Below, in pieces: positions 9,738-18,559 of a stretch of 64,000 nt of DNA. Below the pieces are notes generated by a model that ran no database searches, was not told where the DNA came from, and saw nothing but the letters and a program-made list of their open reading frames with translations. The DNA is from Schizochytrium sp. CCTCC M209059. Taxonomy: Eukaryota > Sar > Bigyra > Thraustochytrida > Thraustochytriidae. Both the position numbers and the translations under genes were made by a program. How positions within the stretch are numbered: position 1 is the stretch's first letter; each line of letters begins with the position of its first letter. The stretch spans positions 51,938 through 115,937 of the forward strand of contig KN805402.1 in the NCBI GenBank assembly GCA_000818945.1, read 5' to 3'.

Positions 9738-11162
9738 TCAGACGTGTAGCTCCGGGTTCGCGACTTCTGCAATCGTGGAGCAGGCCGCAGCGGCAGGGTC
9801 GCCAGAGCCAGAGAGATGAGCGCCCCCAAGCCAGTATTCGTTGCCGGGGAATGAGTTTGAGTCTGCGGCATACTGAGCTACCAGCAGAAGTGAGGAATCC
9901 TCGAGCCTGTCTGCCGGGTTTTCGCGCACAAAGCGGACGGCAATGTGGCGAGACTCCGCGTGTGCCTCCTGCTCCTGAAGAGGCCACTCGTCGGTTCGAA
10001 AGTACGAAAACCGAAGCTCTGCAATGTGGGGGAGGGGCATGCGTTGGAGGACACGGGCATAGGCTTTTATAACAAGTGTCTGTTGACACGAGTGGACGGA
10101 CCACACGCCCAAACCGAGGCCAACAACAAAGCACGAGGCCCTTTTACCTTCGTCCGCGGCGCGGTCGTTGGCTTCCAGCAGAAAGGTCTCTGCCACAATC
10201 TCCATGCGAGCGGTATAAGCCCTGCAGTCGAGAATAGCAGAATCACCGAGCTGAACAAAGTCCCTCGTGTCATCAGCCACAGCAGAAGTTCGGGTGGCAG
10301 CGGCAGCGGTAATCGCGGCGGCGGCTTCCTCGAATGTCGGTAAATGCGTCATTCCATAGAGCTTCGCCCAACGTGCAAAGGGCGAGAAGTTAGCATTCTC
10401 GGCCCCATAACCATTTGCTGTGGAGGTATCTGACTTGCGAAGGAGCATATACTTTGCCTCCATGCGTCCCGGACGCTCGAAACGCGCCCCTGTCTGTGCC
10501 AGGTAGACGCCTCTGCGCTGGAAGGAGCCTGCATTGCTTGGGGTTCCACAGTTGTCCCGGCTTCCGTTGTTGATAAAGGTGGTTGGGCTACTGATGGCGA
10601 GGAGAGCAGAGAGCGCCATTTCCTCGTAGGAAATGTAGTCGCGAAGCCGGATTCGCGGATCTTCGTGGTCCGTGCCAATGGCGTCGAAGAGATTCGCTCC
10701 ATATGAGCCCTTTGAGCCATCTCGCAACACGAAAAGGTCTTGAGCGTTCATAAAAACGAGCGGGCGCTTGCTTACGAGTCGGCGCAAGAAGGTGTCCAAA
10801 TCCATGCCCGTATAGAGTTCCTTCTCCTGCTGCGATCCATGCGCACGCTTATCTTGCAAGAAGCCCTCGCAAAGCTCTGCCACACGCGAAAGGCAGACAA
10901 TGCAGGTGGCTGTCACATCATGGATCGCCTCGAGTTTCTCTCCTGGCTGCTTGCAAATTTTTGTCAATGCGTTAGATTCGATTGGGAATGGCAGTCTGTC
11001 TCGCAGATTTTTGCAACGATCTGCGAGCTCAGTCCACGCCGCTTCCAAGCCGCTATTATCTGAACGTAGAAGATCTTGGAGGTTCGCACGAAGGGGTCCA
11101 AGCGTCGTGCGCCGAAGTTTCATCGCCATTGCTTCTTTACCTTTGTCCCCTGACCCCGCCAT
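9738..11162 (-). CDS. DUF4804 / MavL-like protein (putative ADP-ribose-related hydrolase)
   Basis: 474 residues, single exon. From memory of the family, the core matches DUF4804: FLRRLVSKRPLVFMNAQDLF and LRDG near 125-150, DYISYEEMALSALLAISS, FINNGSRDN, GVYLAQTGARFERPGRMEAKYMLL, NGYG, and the C-terminal FVVGLGLGVWS...YARVLQ block. Legionella MavL carries this domain and has been reported to act on ADP-ribosylated ubiquitin through a divergent macro-like fold; C. elegans has related proteins. The N-terminal 100 residues are helical and lineage-specific. No signal peptide or membrane helix is visible. Activity in this organism is inference; the family assignment rests on several ungapped motifs but was not searched. 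It is divergent, with about 810 bp to the next gene. Confidence 0.62.
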   Translation of the reverse strand: MAGSGDKGKEAMAMKLRRTTLGPLRANLQDLLRSDNSGLEAAWTELADRCKNLRDRLPFPIESNALTKICKQPGEKLEAIHDVTATCIVCLSRVAELCEGFLQDKRAHGSQQEKELYTGMDLDTFLRRLVSKRPLVFMNAQDLFVLRDGSKGSYGANLFDAIGTDHEDPRIRLRDYISYEEMALSALLAISSPTTFINNGSRDNCGTPSNAGSFQRRGVYLAQTGARFERPGRMEAKYMLLRKSDTSTANGYGAENANFSPFARWAKLYGMTHLPTFEEAAAAITAAAATRTSAVADDTRDFVQLGDSAILDCRAYTARMEIVAETFLLEANDRAADEGKRASCFVVGLGLGVWSVHSCQQTLVIKAYARVLQRMPLPHIAELRFSYFRTDEWPLQEQEAHAESRHIAVRFVRENPADRLEDSSLLLVAQYAADSNSFPGNEYWLGGAHLSGSGDPAAAACSTIAEVANPELHV

Positions 11163-11971
11163 GCAATGGAGTAGTTTAGTCTACTGCTCAGGTCTTGTCT
11201 TGTTGTAGTCTTGTCACGCCAGCTCGCGTCGCCCGTCGATCAGCGCCTTGCAATCCTCCGCAGGTCTCTGGCGATCGATTGATCCCTGCCGCTATCTGGC
11301 GATAATCCCCTTGCCGCTTAAAATCCCTCGCACAACACGGTAGGTAACCCACACGAGGTCTCGCCAGAAAGAACCCGTGGACCCCTGCCTGCCTTCGACC
11401 CACACCTCCACCACCTCTTCCTCTCTCCAAAACGGTGTGCGCCAAAAAGCGTTGCGCAGATCCCGCCGCGAGACCCGAGCCCGAGAGCTTCTCTCTCGAG
11501 CCCGGGTCCTCGCTCGCGCTCCCTCTCCCTCGCGCGGCGCGCGGTCTCGGGCGCGGCGCGCGCGGCAGCCANNNNNNNNNNNNNNNNNNNNNNNNNNNNN
11601 NNNNNNNNNNNNNNNNNNNNNNNNNNNNNNNNNNNNNNNNNNNNNNNNNCGGGACTCGCGTCGCGTCTGGCGCTGGCGCTGGAGCTGGAGCTGGAGCTCG
11701 AGCAGGAGCGCGACGACGACGAGCAGCAGCTCGAGCAGCAGCGCGAGCTCCAGCGCGAGCTCCAGCGCGACGTGCGCGCGAGCGGGCTTGGCTGCGCGGC
11801 GGCGGCGCGGGCGTACGTGCGTGCGAGCAGACCGGGTTCGGGCGGGCGGCGCTTCGGGTTGCGGGCCTGCTTGCTTGCGTGCTTGCTTGCTTTGCGTGCT
11901 TGCGTGCTTGCCAAAGGGCGAAGGCGCCGCGGAAGTCGAGGGGCGCCAGGACCTGCGCGAGGGCGCGGGAG
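11163..11971. other. Divergent intergenic region with assembly gap
   Basis: 809 bp between the DUF4804-like start and the ATPase start. It is interrupted by 78 Ns and flanked by extremely GC-rich, hexamer-repetitive sequence (CTGGAG/CTGGCG units 11670-11705, GAGCTCCAGCGC units to about 11770) and a GCTT tract at 11868-11911. The ATPase frame stays open through the gap, but the predicted peptide is pure Ala/Arg/Gly low complexity, so I do not extend the gene into it. Confidence 0.6.
11572..11649. other. Assembly gap (78 N)
   Basis: Run of undetermined bases inside a GC-rich stretch. The true length is unknown. Confidence 1.
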
Positions 11972-13771
11972 ATGTTTTGGGCGCCCATGATCGCGCTGGG
12001 GAGCGCCCTGGGCCCCGGCGAAAGCGTGGCTGCGCTCGAAGCGGCGGTCGCGTCGTCTCCTGCAGCGACGGCTGGCGCGGCCCCGATGGCGACCGGGGTC
12101 GACGCGCACGAGCACCCGAGCAGTAGCCCGCACGGCGGGGGCGTGAATGACGGCGGCGGCGGCGACGACGACGATGCCAAGCCTCGGGGCAGCGAAGCGG
12201 CCTTTCACGCGGCATTCAACGTTGTCAGGAAAACCTTTGTCGCATCGCTGGGCGTCGGCACGGTCGCAACAGCGCTTTATCTAGCTCGGAGATCGCGATT
12301 CGCGCAGATGCGAGCTATGAAGTACAAGATGAAGAAGAACTGGAAGAGCCGGCAAATGACGGCGCTCGACCACGCTTCAGCGGTGATCTTCGGGGGCACA
12401 CGTCGCTCTGTTGGTGAAAGCAAGCTCGAGGTCAAAGTGGACAGACACAAGGAACTTAAGGTGCTCCGGCATCATTTCATGGAAACCTATCCAAAGCTAA
12501 CCTTTGTGACAGGTCCTGAGGCCGCTGGCAAGAGCTCCATCACCGAGAAGGCCCTCGGGGACATTGAGTATGTGCTCAAGGTCGACCTCCACAAGGACCA
12601 GGTCAGCTCCGGGTCCCTTGGAGCCAGCGAGCTGCTCGATCATCTGTGCCGGCGCGCCGGATTCTATTTCCCAACAACCGTTCTCGCTGATCTTGGCATT
12701 ATCCAGCCAAGCTCCAGCGGCTCCTCGCCGACGAAAGCGGCCGCCTTCCGTCGCGAGCAAGAGCTCGCACTGCGCTACCTCGAGTACACGTGTGAGGAAA
12801 TTGTCAGCGAAACAGGCCAGTACCCATGCATTTTCATCGATGAACTTCATTCGCTCAAGGACGCGGCGCTCACTTCAAGCGACTTTACGCGATTTATACA
12901 GTGGTGCATGCACATCACGGATTCGGGTCTTGCGCACGTCGTATTTGTGGGACGGGACACATGTCTGACATTGCTTGATCAAGAGCACCACGACCTTCGC
13001 GAGCGACGCATTCACTTTCCCGTTGACTTTCCGATTGTCACACCAGAGCTCGTCAAGGTGGCGTTGCGTCACGCCGACAAAGGACGACTCTTTGATGGTG
13101 CTGACGAGGCCAAGCTCTTGTGCGAAACATTCGGCGGTCAGTTGCGCGACATGGAGAAGGCGCTCGACTCCGCGGACACGGGGCTATCTGTATCTGCTGC
13201 AGCGAGTCGCATGGTCACGGAAACATCTCACTTTATTGAGCAGACCATTTTGGGCCCTATCCTGCAAGAAGTAGCAGACGCAGACAAGCAAGAAGACTTG
13301 GAGGCGAGTTATCGCCGCTACTTGCGTTGCTGGAATATGCTGGTTCTTTTCAGTGAGGCAGAAAATGGGGTCGCGCTTCAGCATGACCGCCTCATTTACG
13401 AGGTTTTTGGAGAACATGGGCATGAGGTAGAAATTTACGTGGACAAAGGTCTTCTTCGCTACGGATGGCCCCCTCTGGGCACGGACAAGACCTTTGAGGT
13501 TATTCTCTTTCCAGTATCGCAGCGCTTTCACTGCGCTTTCCGTCAACTTGTCAACAAGCCAGGCCTAAACAAGGTAGCGATGGATATTAAGCGGCACCTC
13601 GCCAAACTTGAGCTCAAGGGGACACAAGATACATTAAGCGAGCGCGTTCAGCTAGTCAACTCCATGAAGGACTTCCTTCCCGAAGATGAAGTAAAGCCTG
13701 AGATGGAGAGCGTCTGGAAAAAGCTCAAGGAGAACTGGGAAGACTATGATACGCTCTCTGACACAAAGTAA
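11972..13771 (+). CDS. Membrane-anchored P-loop (AAA/STAND-type) ATPase
   Basis: 599 residues from the ATG at 11972. A Gly/Asp-rich N-terminus precedes one hydrophobic helix at about 88-104, followed by a basic stretch. The ATPase core has Walker A GPEAAGKS at 181-188 and Walker B CIFIDEL near 286-292, with a conserved-looking VVFVGRD (sensor-1-like) strand and a winged-helix-like region after it. The pattern fits the archaeal-ATPase/AAA_16 group of P-loop proteins rather than classical AAA proteases, and I cannot name an orthologue. A single N-terminal membrane anchor followed by positive charge could suit a mitochondrial inner-membrane or ER protein; this is inference. Upstream in-frame methionines would add only low-complexity sequence across an assembly gap, so the first ATG after it was chosen. 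Confidence 0.8.
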   Translation: MFWAPMIALGSALGPGESVAALEAAVASSPAATAGAAPMATGVDAHEHPSSSPHGGGVNDGGGGDDDDAKPRGSEAAFHAAFNVVRKTFVASLGVGTVATALYLARRSRFAQMRAMKYKMKKNWKSRQMTALDHASAVIFGGTRRSVGESKLEVKVDRHKELKVLRHHFMETYPKLTFVTGPEAAGKSSITEKALGDIEYVLKVDLHKDQVSSGSLGASELLDHLCRRAGFYFPTTVLADLGIIQPSSSGSSPTKAAAFRREQELALRYLEYTCEEIVSETGQYPCIFIDELHSLKDAALTSSDFTRFIQWCMHITDSGLAHVVFVGRDTCLTLLDQEHHDLRERRIHFPVDFPIVTPELVKVALRHADKGRLFDGADEAKLLCETFGGQLRDMEKALDSADTGLSVSAAASRMVTETSHFIEQTILGPILQEVADADKQEDLEASYRRYLRCWNMLVLFSEAENGVALQHDRLIYEVFGEHGHEVEIYVDKGLLRYGWPPLGTDKTFEVILFPVSQRFHCAFRQLVNKPGLNKVAMDIKRHLAKLELKGTQDTLSERVQLVNSMKDFLPEDEVKPEMESVWKKLKENWEDYDTLSDTK

Positions 13772-15950
13772 AAAGCAAGTAACCCGCGGCGCCGCGCCGA
13801 GCGGATTTCAGTGCGACTTGAGGAAGCCTTTGCAACGGGCCGCTTGAGCAGGTGGCGCCCTTTACTGACGTCATGGCAAGCAAGTCTTTCCGACCACGCG
13901 GTAGACCGATTGTGGATTTTTACAACCCAAGCTCGTTCAGCACGCTAGGTCGGCTTAGCACGCTAGGCCGGCTTGGCACGTCCGTTTTGTCCGATTCGCC
14001 AAAAGAACGGAAGATTTACAGTCAACCCTTCAAAATGCGTAGAATCGGGACGCGTACGGAGAAATGAGGCAAAATTTGACCTGTCTTTTCAACGGGAATC
14101 GAGAGACAAAGGAGCAATCACTACTCGTCATACTACCAAACAACTACCAGCGAGCGACCTGCATGCCATGCCATCCACCAGCAACGCGTCACACTTGCTA
14201 GCTAGCTTGCTTGCTAACTTGCTAGCTTGAGAGGAAAAGCTGTGACAGTTCAGTATGATGTATGTAGGAAGGTAATAGGAGAGGGGGCTTTGAAGGAATT
14301 TTCTTTAAGGAGCCAACGGATGGGGACGCCTCGGCTGCGCGCAGCAGCGCTGCAGCGCTGCCTGACTTTTTTCCACTGGCAAGTCCAGTTGATGCAACAC
14401 CTTGCACGAATCCAGCCAGGCTCAGCGCTAGCTCCTAATAGCACAACATGTTAAGACTAGAGTTGATGAAGTTAGCACAGGCTGAGTCAGGTTTCTCGCA
14501 GCCCCTCCTTGCTAGAGTGCAAGAGTGTGGTCAGGCATCCTTGACCGACTCTGCCTTCATTGATCACTCAGAACCCCGACCTTTGTAGCGCACGGGGGTA
14601 AGCCATGCCTCCCCCCCCCACAATCAATCCGTTTGAAAGAGGCCTGCACTGGCAGCTCTCTTGCTCTCTCAATCAACCAATCAATGATAGGCTGGACGCA
14701 GTCCTGGACTCGCTGCAAGCATTATTTAACTGCATGCCTTCTCGAAAAGACTTGCAAATTCGTCTCGGTGTGGGGTCTGGTGAACGGAACTCGAAACGCT
14801 CACGGGCACCCGTGAACTAAGCAGGCTACGCGAGCGAGTCCAACTCGAGTCCAAGCTTCCAAGCTTTGTGTCCTCGTCACCCCTGCATGTATAAACAACG
14901 AGTTGAATGAATGCAGAAATAAATGAACAAATGAATGTATAAAGAACAAGAAATGATGGACGCACGCACGATGGGGATTTTTCGTTTGACTGCGCGTTTT
15001 TACCAAAAAAAATGGCCGTGCAGGCCCTCGTACACGCTGAGCGCGCGGGCAACGCACGACGCGGAGGCAGGACAACTATTGCCAGCCAAGCAAACCCGAA
15101 TTCGCTCTCTCGCGCCCACCGTGTTTTCCGTACGTGGCCCTGCTCTCCAACCTCAAGCCAGGCCTCACTCGTACTCTGTTGCTTTTGCCACCCCCTACCT
15201 CCTTTCTCTCGGCTCCTCGGCTTTGCTTGGCGCTCGAGCACTCGATCGATCGAGCGAGCGAGCGAGCGGACGGGCACTAGGCCATCCGGACGGCGCCAAG
15301 CATTCCTCGAAAAGGCTCGCGGAGCTCGCGCGTGGGTCCGCTCGAGCGGACCAGGGCGGCGAGCGGAGGAAGGAAAGAAGGAAGCAAGGAGGCGGCAAAG
15401 CGAGCAACGCTCAGCTAATAGCTCAATCCAGTCGCGCCAAAGGAAGGGAAAAGCCCCGCCGAGCCAGACGACGGGCGCCGGTACGCGTCGCAGCGAGCGA
15501 AACGGGGCGCTTAGGAGCGCCACGGAGCGAAACGGCCCGACGCGCAACGCGAATCAACCGAATCGCCTGCAGCGAGGGGAGCGTCTTTCGTGTCTTTCGC
15601 GCGCCTGTCTTTCACCCCGCCATAGAGCCGTTGCGCGAGCTGGACTGGACTGGACGCGTCTCGAACTCGAAGTCGGCGTTAAGCTCGAAAAGTTGATCGC
15701 GTACTCGGACTCGGACTCGGGCCCGGACTCGGACTTGGACTTGCTCGCAGACGAGGACAGCGTGGCCGAGGATAAGAAGCGGAGAGAGGGCGCAGAGAGG
15801 TCAAGAGGCCGGTGCGAAAGGTGAGTTGAAGAAAACCGCGGCGGGGAGAGGGGCAGAGGAAGGGTGGAATAAGTAGGAGGAAGCAGGCAGACTGGCAGGG
15901 AAGGCAAGGCGGGCGTGGCGGAAGCAAAAAGCGAGTAGGAAAAGGTGCTA

Positions 15951-16062
15951 CTCCAAGCAAGCCAGCAAGCCAAAGCAAGCCAAAGCAAGCCAAAGCAAGC
16001 TAGCAAGCAAGCCAAAGCAAGCTTGCTAGCAAGCTAGCAAGCAAGCAAGCTAGCAAGCAAGT
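15951..16062. repeat. AAGC/CCAAAGCAAG tandem array
   Basis: Interlocking units GCAAGCCAAA and GCAAGCTA repeated for about 110 bp. It lies upstream of the kinase gene and shares the AAGC core found in the leaders of several genes in this window. Confidence 0.9.
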
Positions 16063-16230
16063 CGAAGAACAAAGCAGAGCAGTGCAGGCCACCGCACACG
16101 AAAACCTGCTTGCTCGGCCTTGTTTTTTTTTTCACACAGGCTTGCTTGTTCTTGCAAGCTTGGCTGCTTGGCCGAGGGGCGCTCGGAGTGCGACAAAGAC
16201 GCATCAACCAACCGCTACCCCGCGAGGCCA

Positions 16231-16272
16231 CGCAGCGACGCGAAGCGACGCGAAGCGACGCGAAGCGACGCG
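16231..16272. repeat. 10-bp tandem repeat CGAAGCGACG x4
   Basis: Three perfect CGAAGCGACG units preceded by one unit with a single change, about 245 bp upstream of the kinase start. Confidence 0.95.
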
Positions 16273-16514
16273 AGAGCGAGCCGCAAAGCACGAGCGTGCT
16301 CGCGGCAGGCGCGAAGCGAAGGTCTGCTTCTGCTGCCTGCCTTGCAAAGGCGAGAGCGCGCAACGTGCAAACGGGCAAACGCGCAAGACGCGCGAGAGCG
16401 CCGGCGGGAGAGGCTGGGGAAGGAAGCGCAGGAGAGACAGATCTCTTGCGCCTCGGCCAACGAGAGAGAGAGACGTGCAGGCGGAAATCGACGCCAAAGG
16501 AGAAAGAACTGACA

Positions 16515-18188
16515 ATGCAAGGAACAGGCGAGTGCACCTACGACGAGCTGCCGCGTCGGGCGGCTGCCTCAAGCGCGGCACGCAGGCAGACCAAAGCTAG
16601 AGGACGAGACATGAAGGTACACTGCGGCACACGCATGTCGCCGCTGCCGAGCGGGGAAACAGAGTTTTCAACGCACATCTCAAAATCCGACCTCCGCGAA
16701 CGTCGATCGCAACGCCTGCAAGAAGAATGCAAATCCAATCTCGAGGCCGATAGCGTTTCTTCTTCTACTTCTTCATCGTGCACTTCTGCGTTATCGAAAG
16801 AGCTTGCCAGCAAACTTTCCATCCAATCATCATTGGCAGTTCCACACAAGCTTGTCGCTGTCGAGGTCACCGCGTTTTTGGCAGAAGGCAGTAGCGGACG
16901 CGTTGCACTGGCACGGTGGGCTGACGCAGAAAATAAGGACAGCGACGAGGATTGTGACGACGACGACAATAATCATCACAAGCATAATGTCGAGAACGTC
17001 ACCGAGGCTGCAAGCCCAGAGCAAGACGATGACGATGAAGATGAAGCAGAGCATTCCGTGGACGAGACGGGGGTTCGCTTCAATGCCAAAGACGCTCTCA
17101 AAGCAATTGAACGAGGCGCAATCGGGGCGAGCAGCTCTGGTAAAGCGCCTACTAAATCCGGCGAAGTCAAAGCCCCTGTGCACAAGAACGCATTGGTGAC
17201 TTCATCAGAGTCATCAGTGGCCAAAAGAACAATCCCTCTAGAGGAAGCTCTGGCCAGGGATGACGCCAAATACGCCGAGTCGGTCGCGAGCAATTCCAAA
17301 GTGGAGCAGCTACTCGGCCCGTGTGAGGGCCAAGGGGGATTGAAAGTCCTACGCCCGAGCACGATCGACAAGACCAAGCCATTCGCGCTCAAAATCATTG
17401 ATCTCAAAAGCGAGGGACTTCTCAGCACAGCTCCCCAAATTCAAGTTGAGATGGAAATCATGCACAAACTCAGCCTCGCGGAGCGCAAAGTTCCGTTCGT
17501 CGTGGACTTTCTTTTTGCCAAGACCATCGACACCCGATCATACATTGGTATGGGCGTCTGTTCAGGCGGAGATCTGTTTACTCTGCTGAGCTACGAAACG
17601 CTCAAACCTGCAGAGGTTCTTTTCTACGCTGTCGAGATGGCCCTCGGCATTCAATTTTTGCACGACAACTTCATTATCCACGGTGATCTCAAGCCCGAGA
17701 ACGTGGCCCTCGACTCAAATGGCCACGTTCGCCTCATTGATTTTGGTCTCTCTGTACATCTCGACCCGCACACAGATTTTAATCGTGCCAACGGCCGCTG
17801 CGAGGTGCTCACGCAGTCAGGGACGCTGCCTTACTGCGCACCAGAGATCATGAATCGTAAGCCTCACGGCGTGGAGACGGATTGGTGGAGCTACGCGGTC
17901 ATCCTCTTTGAAATGCTCTTTGGCTGCCTGCCATGGTACTCAGAGGATGACCAGGAAACATGCAGTCTCATTTGCGGAGCGCCCCTTGATCTCCCGACTG
18001 ATGGAATTGTGGAGCCTCGTAGCTTTGACTTGCTTGAGCGCCTGCTCGTCAAGCGTCGCGAGGACCGCCTGGGATTTGCGAATGGCTTGGCTGACATCAA
18101 GCGTCATCGCTTCTTCAAGCGCGTCGATTGGTCCAAAGCAGAGCAAGAAAAGTACCGCGCTCCGTTCATTTTGGACAACACTCCGTAA
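16515..18188 (+). CDS. AGC-like protein kinase with N-lobe insertion and HGD loop
   Basis: 557 residues from the ATG at 16515; an alternative ATG lies 32 codons downstream. The kinase starts late: glycine-rich loop FLAEGSSGRV at 121-130, then about 150 inserted residues, very acidic at first (runs of D/E, 140-178), before the beta-3 lysine FALKI (K293). The C-lobe is complete and AGC-like: GGDLF, HGDLKPEN 389-396, DFG 409-411, SGTLPYCAPE, TDWWSYAVILFEMLFG, and HRFFKRVDW with a short tail lacking a clear hydrophobic motif. The catalytic-loop arginine is glycine (HGD instead of HRD), so it is a non-RD kinase, while the catalytic Asp, metal-binding Asp and lysine are kept. It probably phosphorylates Ser/Thr without the usual activation-loop control. 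Substrates unknown. No intron boundaries bracket the insertion in an obvious way. Confidence 0.85.
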   Translation: MQGTGECTYDELPRRAAASSAARRQTKARGRDMKVHCGTRMSPLPSGETEFSTHISKSDLRERRSQRLQEECKSNLEADSVSSSTSSSCTSALSKELASKLSIQSSLAVPHKLVAVEVTAFLAEGSSGRVALARWADAENKDSDEDCDDDDNNHHKHNVENVTEAASPEQDDDDEDEAEHSVDETGVRFNAKDALKAIERGAIGASSSGKAPTKSGEVKAPVHKNALVTSSESSVAKRTIPLEEALARDDAKYAESVASNSKVEQLLGPCEGQGGLKVLRPSTIDKTKPFALKIIDLKSEGLLSTAPQIQVEMEIMHKLSLAERKVPFVVDFLFAKTIDTRSYIGMGVCSGGDLFTLLSYETLKPAEVLFYAVEMALGIQFLHDNFIIHGDLKPENVALDSNGHVRLIDFGLSVHLDPHTDFNRANGRCEVLTQSGTLPYCAPEIMNRKPHGVETDWWSYAVILFEMLFGCLPWYSEDDQETCSLICGAPLDLPTDGIVEPRSFDLLERLLVKRREDRLGFANGLADIKRHRFFKRVDWSKAEQEKYRAPFILDNTP

Positions 18189-18559
18189 AATAGAGGCCGC
18201 CGACGCGAAGCGAAGCTTGTTTTGGTGGATGTGCAGGCAGAAACCATGCTTTCAAAGACCATAGTCCAAGTTACCTTTTGCGTTGGCATGACCGACCATC
18301 CATTTCTCAGCACTCTTTCGATTTTGATTACCATGCACTATGTTCAGCAACAAGATAGACACATTGCCTTGGCGATCGCAGAGCTACGTAAAATATACTT
18401 TTGACATTGCTTATTTCGCATCATCCTTGTCTGTCGTACGTTACTATCCATTCTCCTTCAAGGGTACAATCAGTTCAGTATCCTTGGTGGTCGCGATGAC
18501 GACGAGGAACAAAAGGGATTCGATGGTCTAGCCCGGGAAAGAAAAGAATAAATGGCCTT
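18189..18559. other. Convergent 3' intergenic region
   Basis: 371 bp between the kinase and USP stops. Nothing recognisable beyond ordinary 3' flank. Confidence 0.7.

Larger units (their letters stand above)
13772..16514. other. Intergenic, repeat-rich, no gene seen
   Basis: 2.7 kb between two plus-strand genes. It contains a GCTAGCTT tract (14196-14228), CGAG repeats (15243-15268), a long AAGC/AAAGC array (15951-16062) and a 10-bp tandem repeat (16231-16272). Long open frames on both strands (for example across 14726-15824) are Arg/Ser/Ala-rich composition artefacts. No RNA gene recognised. Confidence 0.6.

Noticed and set aside
11435..11971. N-terminal extension of the P-loop ATPase across the N gap
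   Set aside because: The peptide is Ala/Arg/Gly low complexity from hexamer repeats and the gap makes the frame unverifiable.
14726..15824. 270-codon frames on both strands in the 13.8-16.5 kb spacer
   Set aside because: Overlap each other in multiple phases, are Arg/Ser/Ala-rich and show no domain; typical of GC-rich noncoding DNA.
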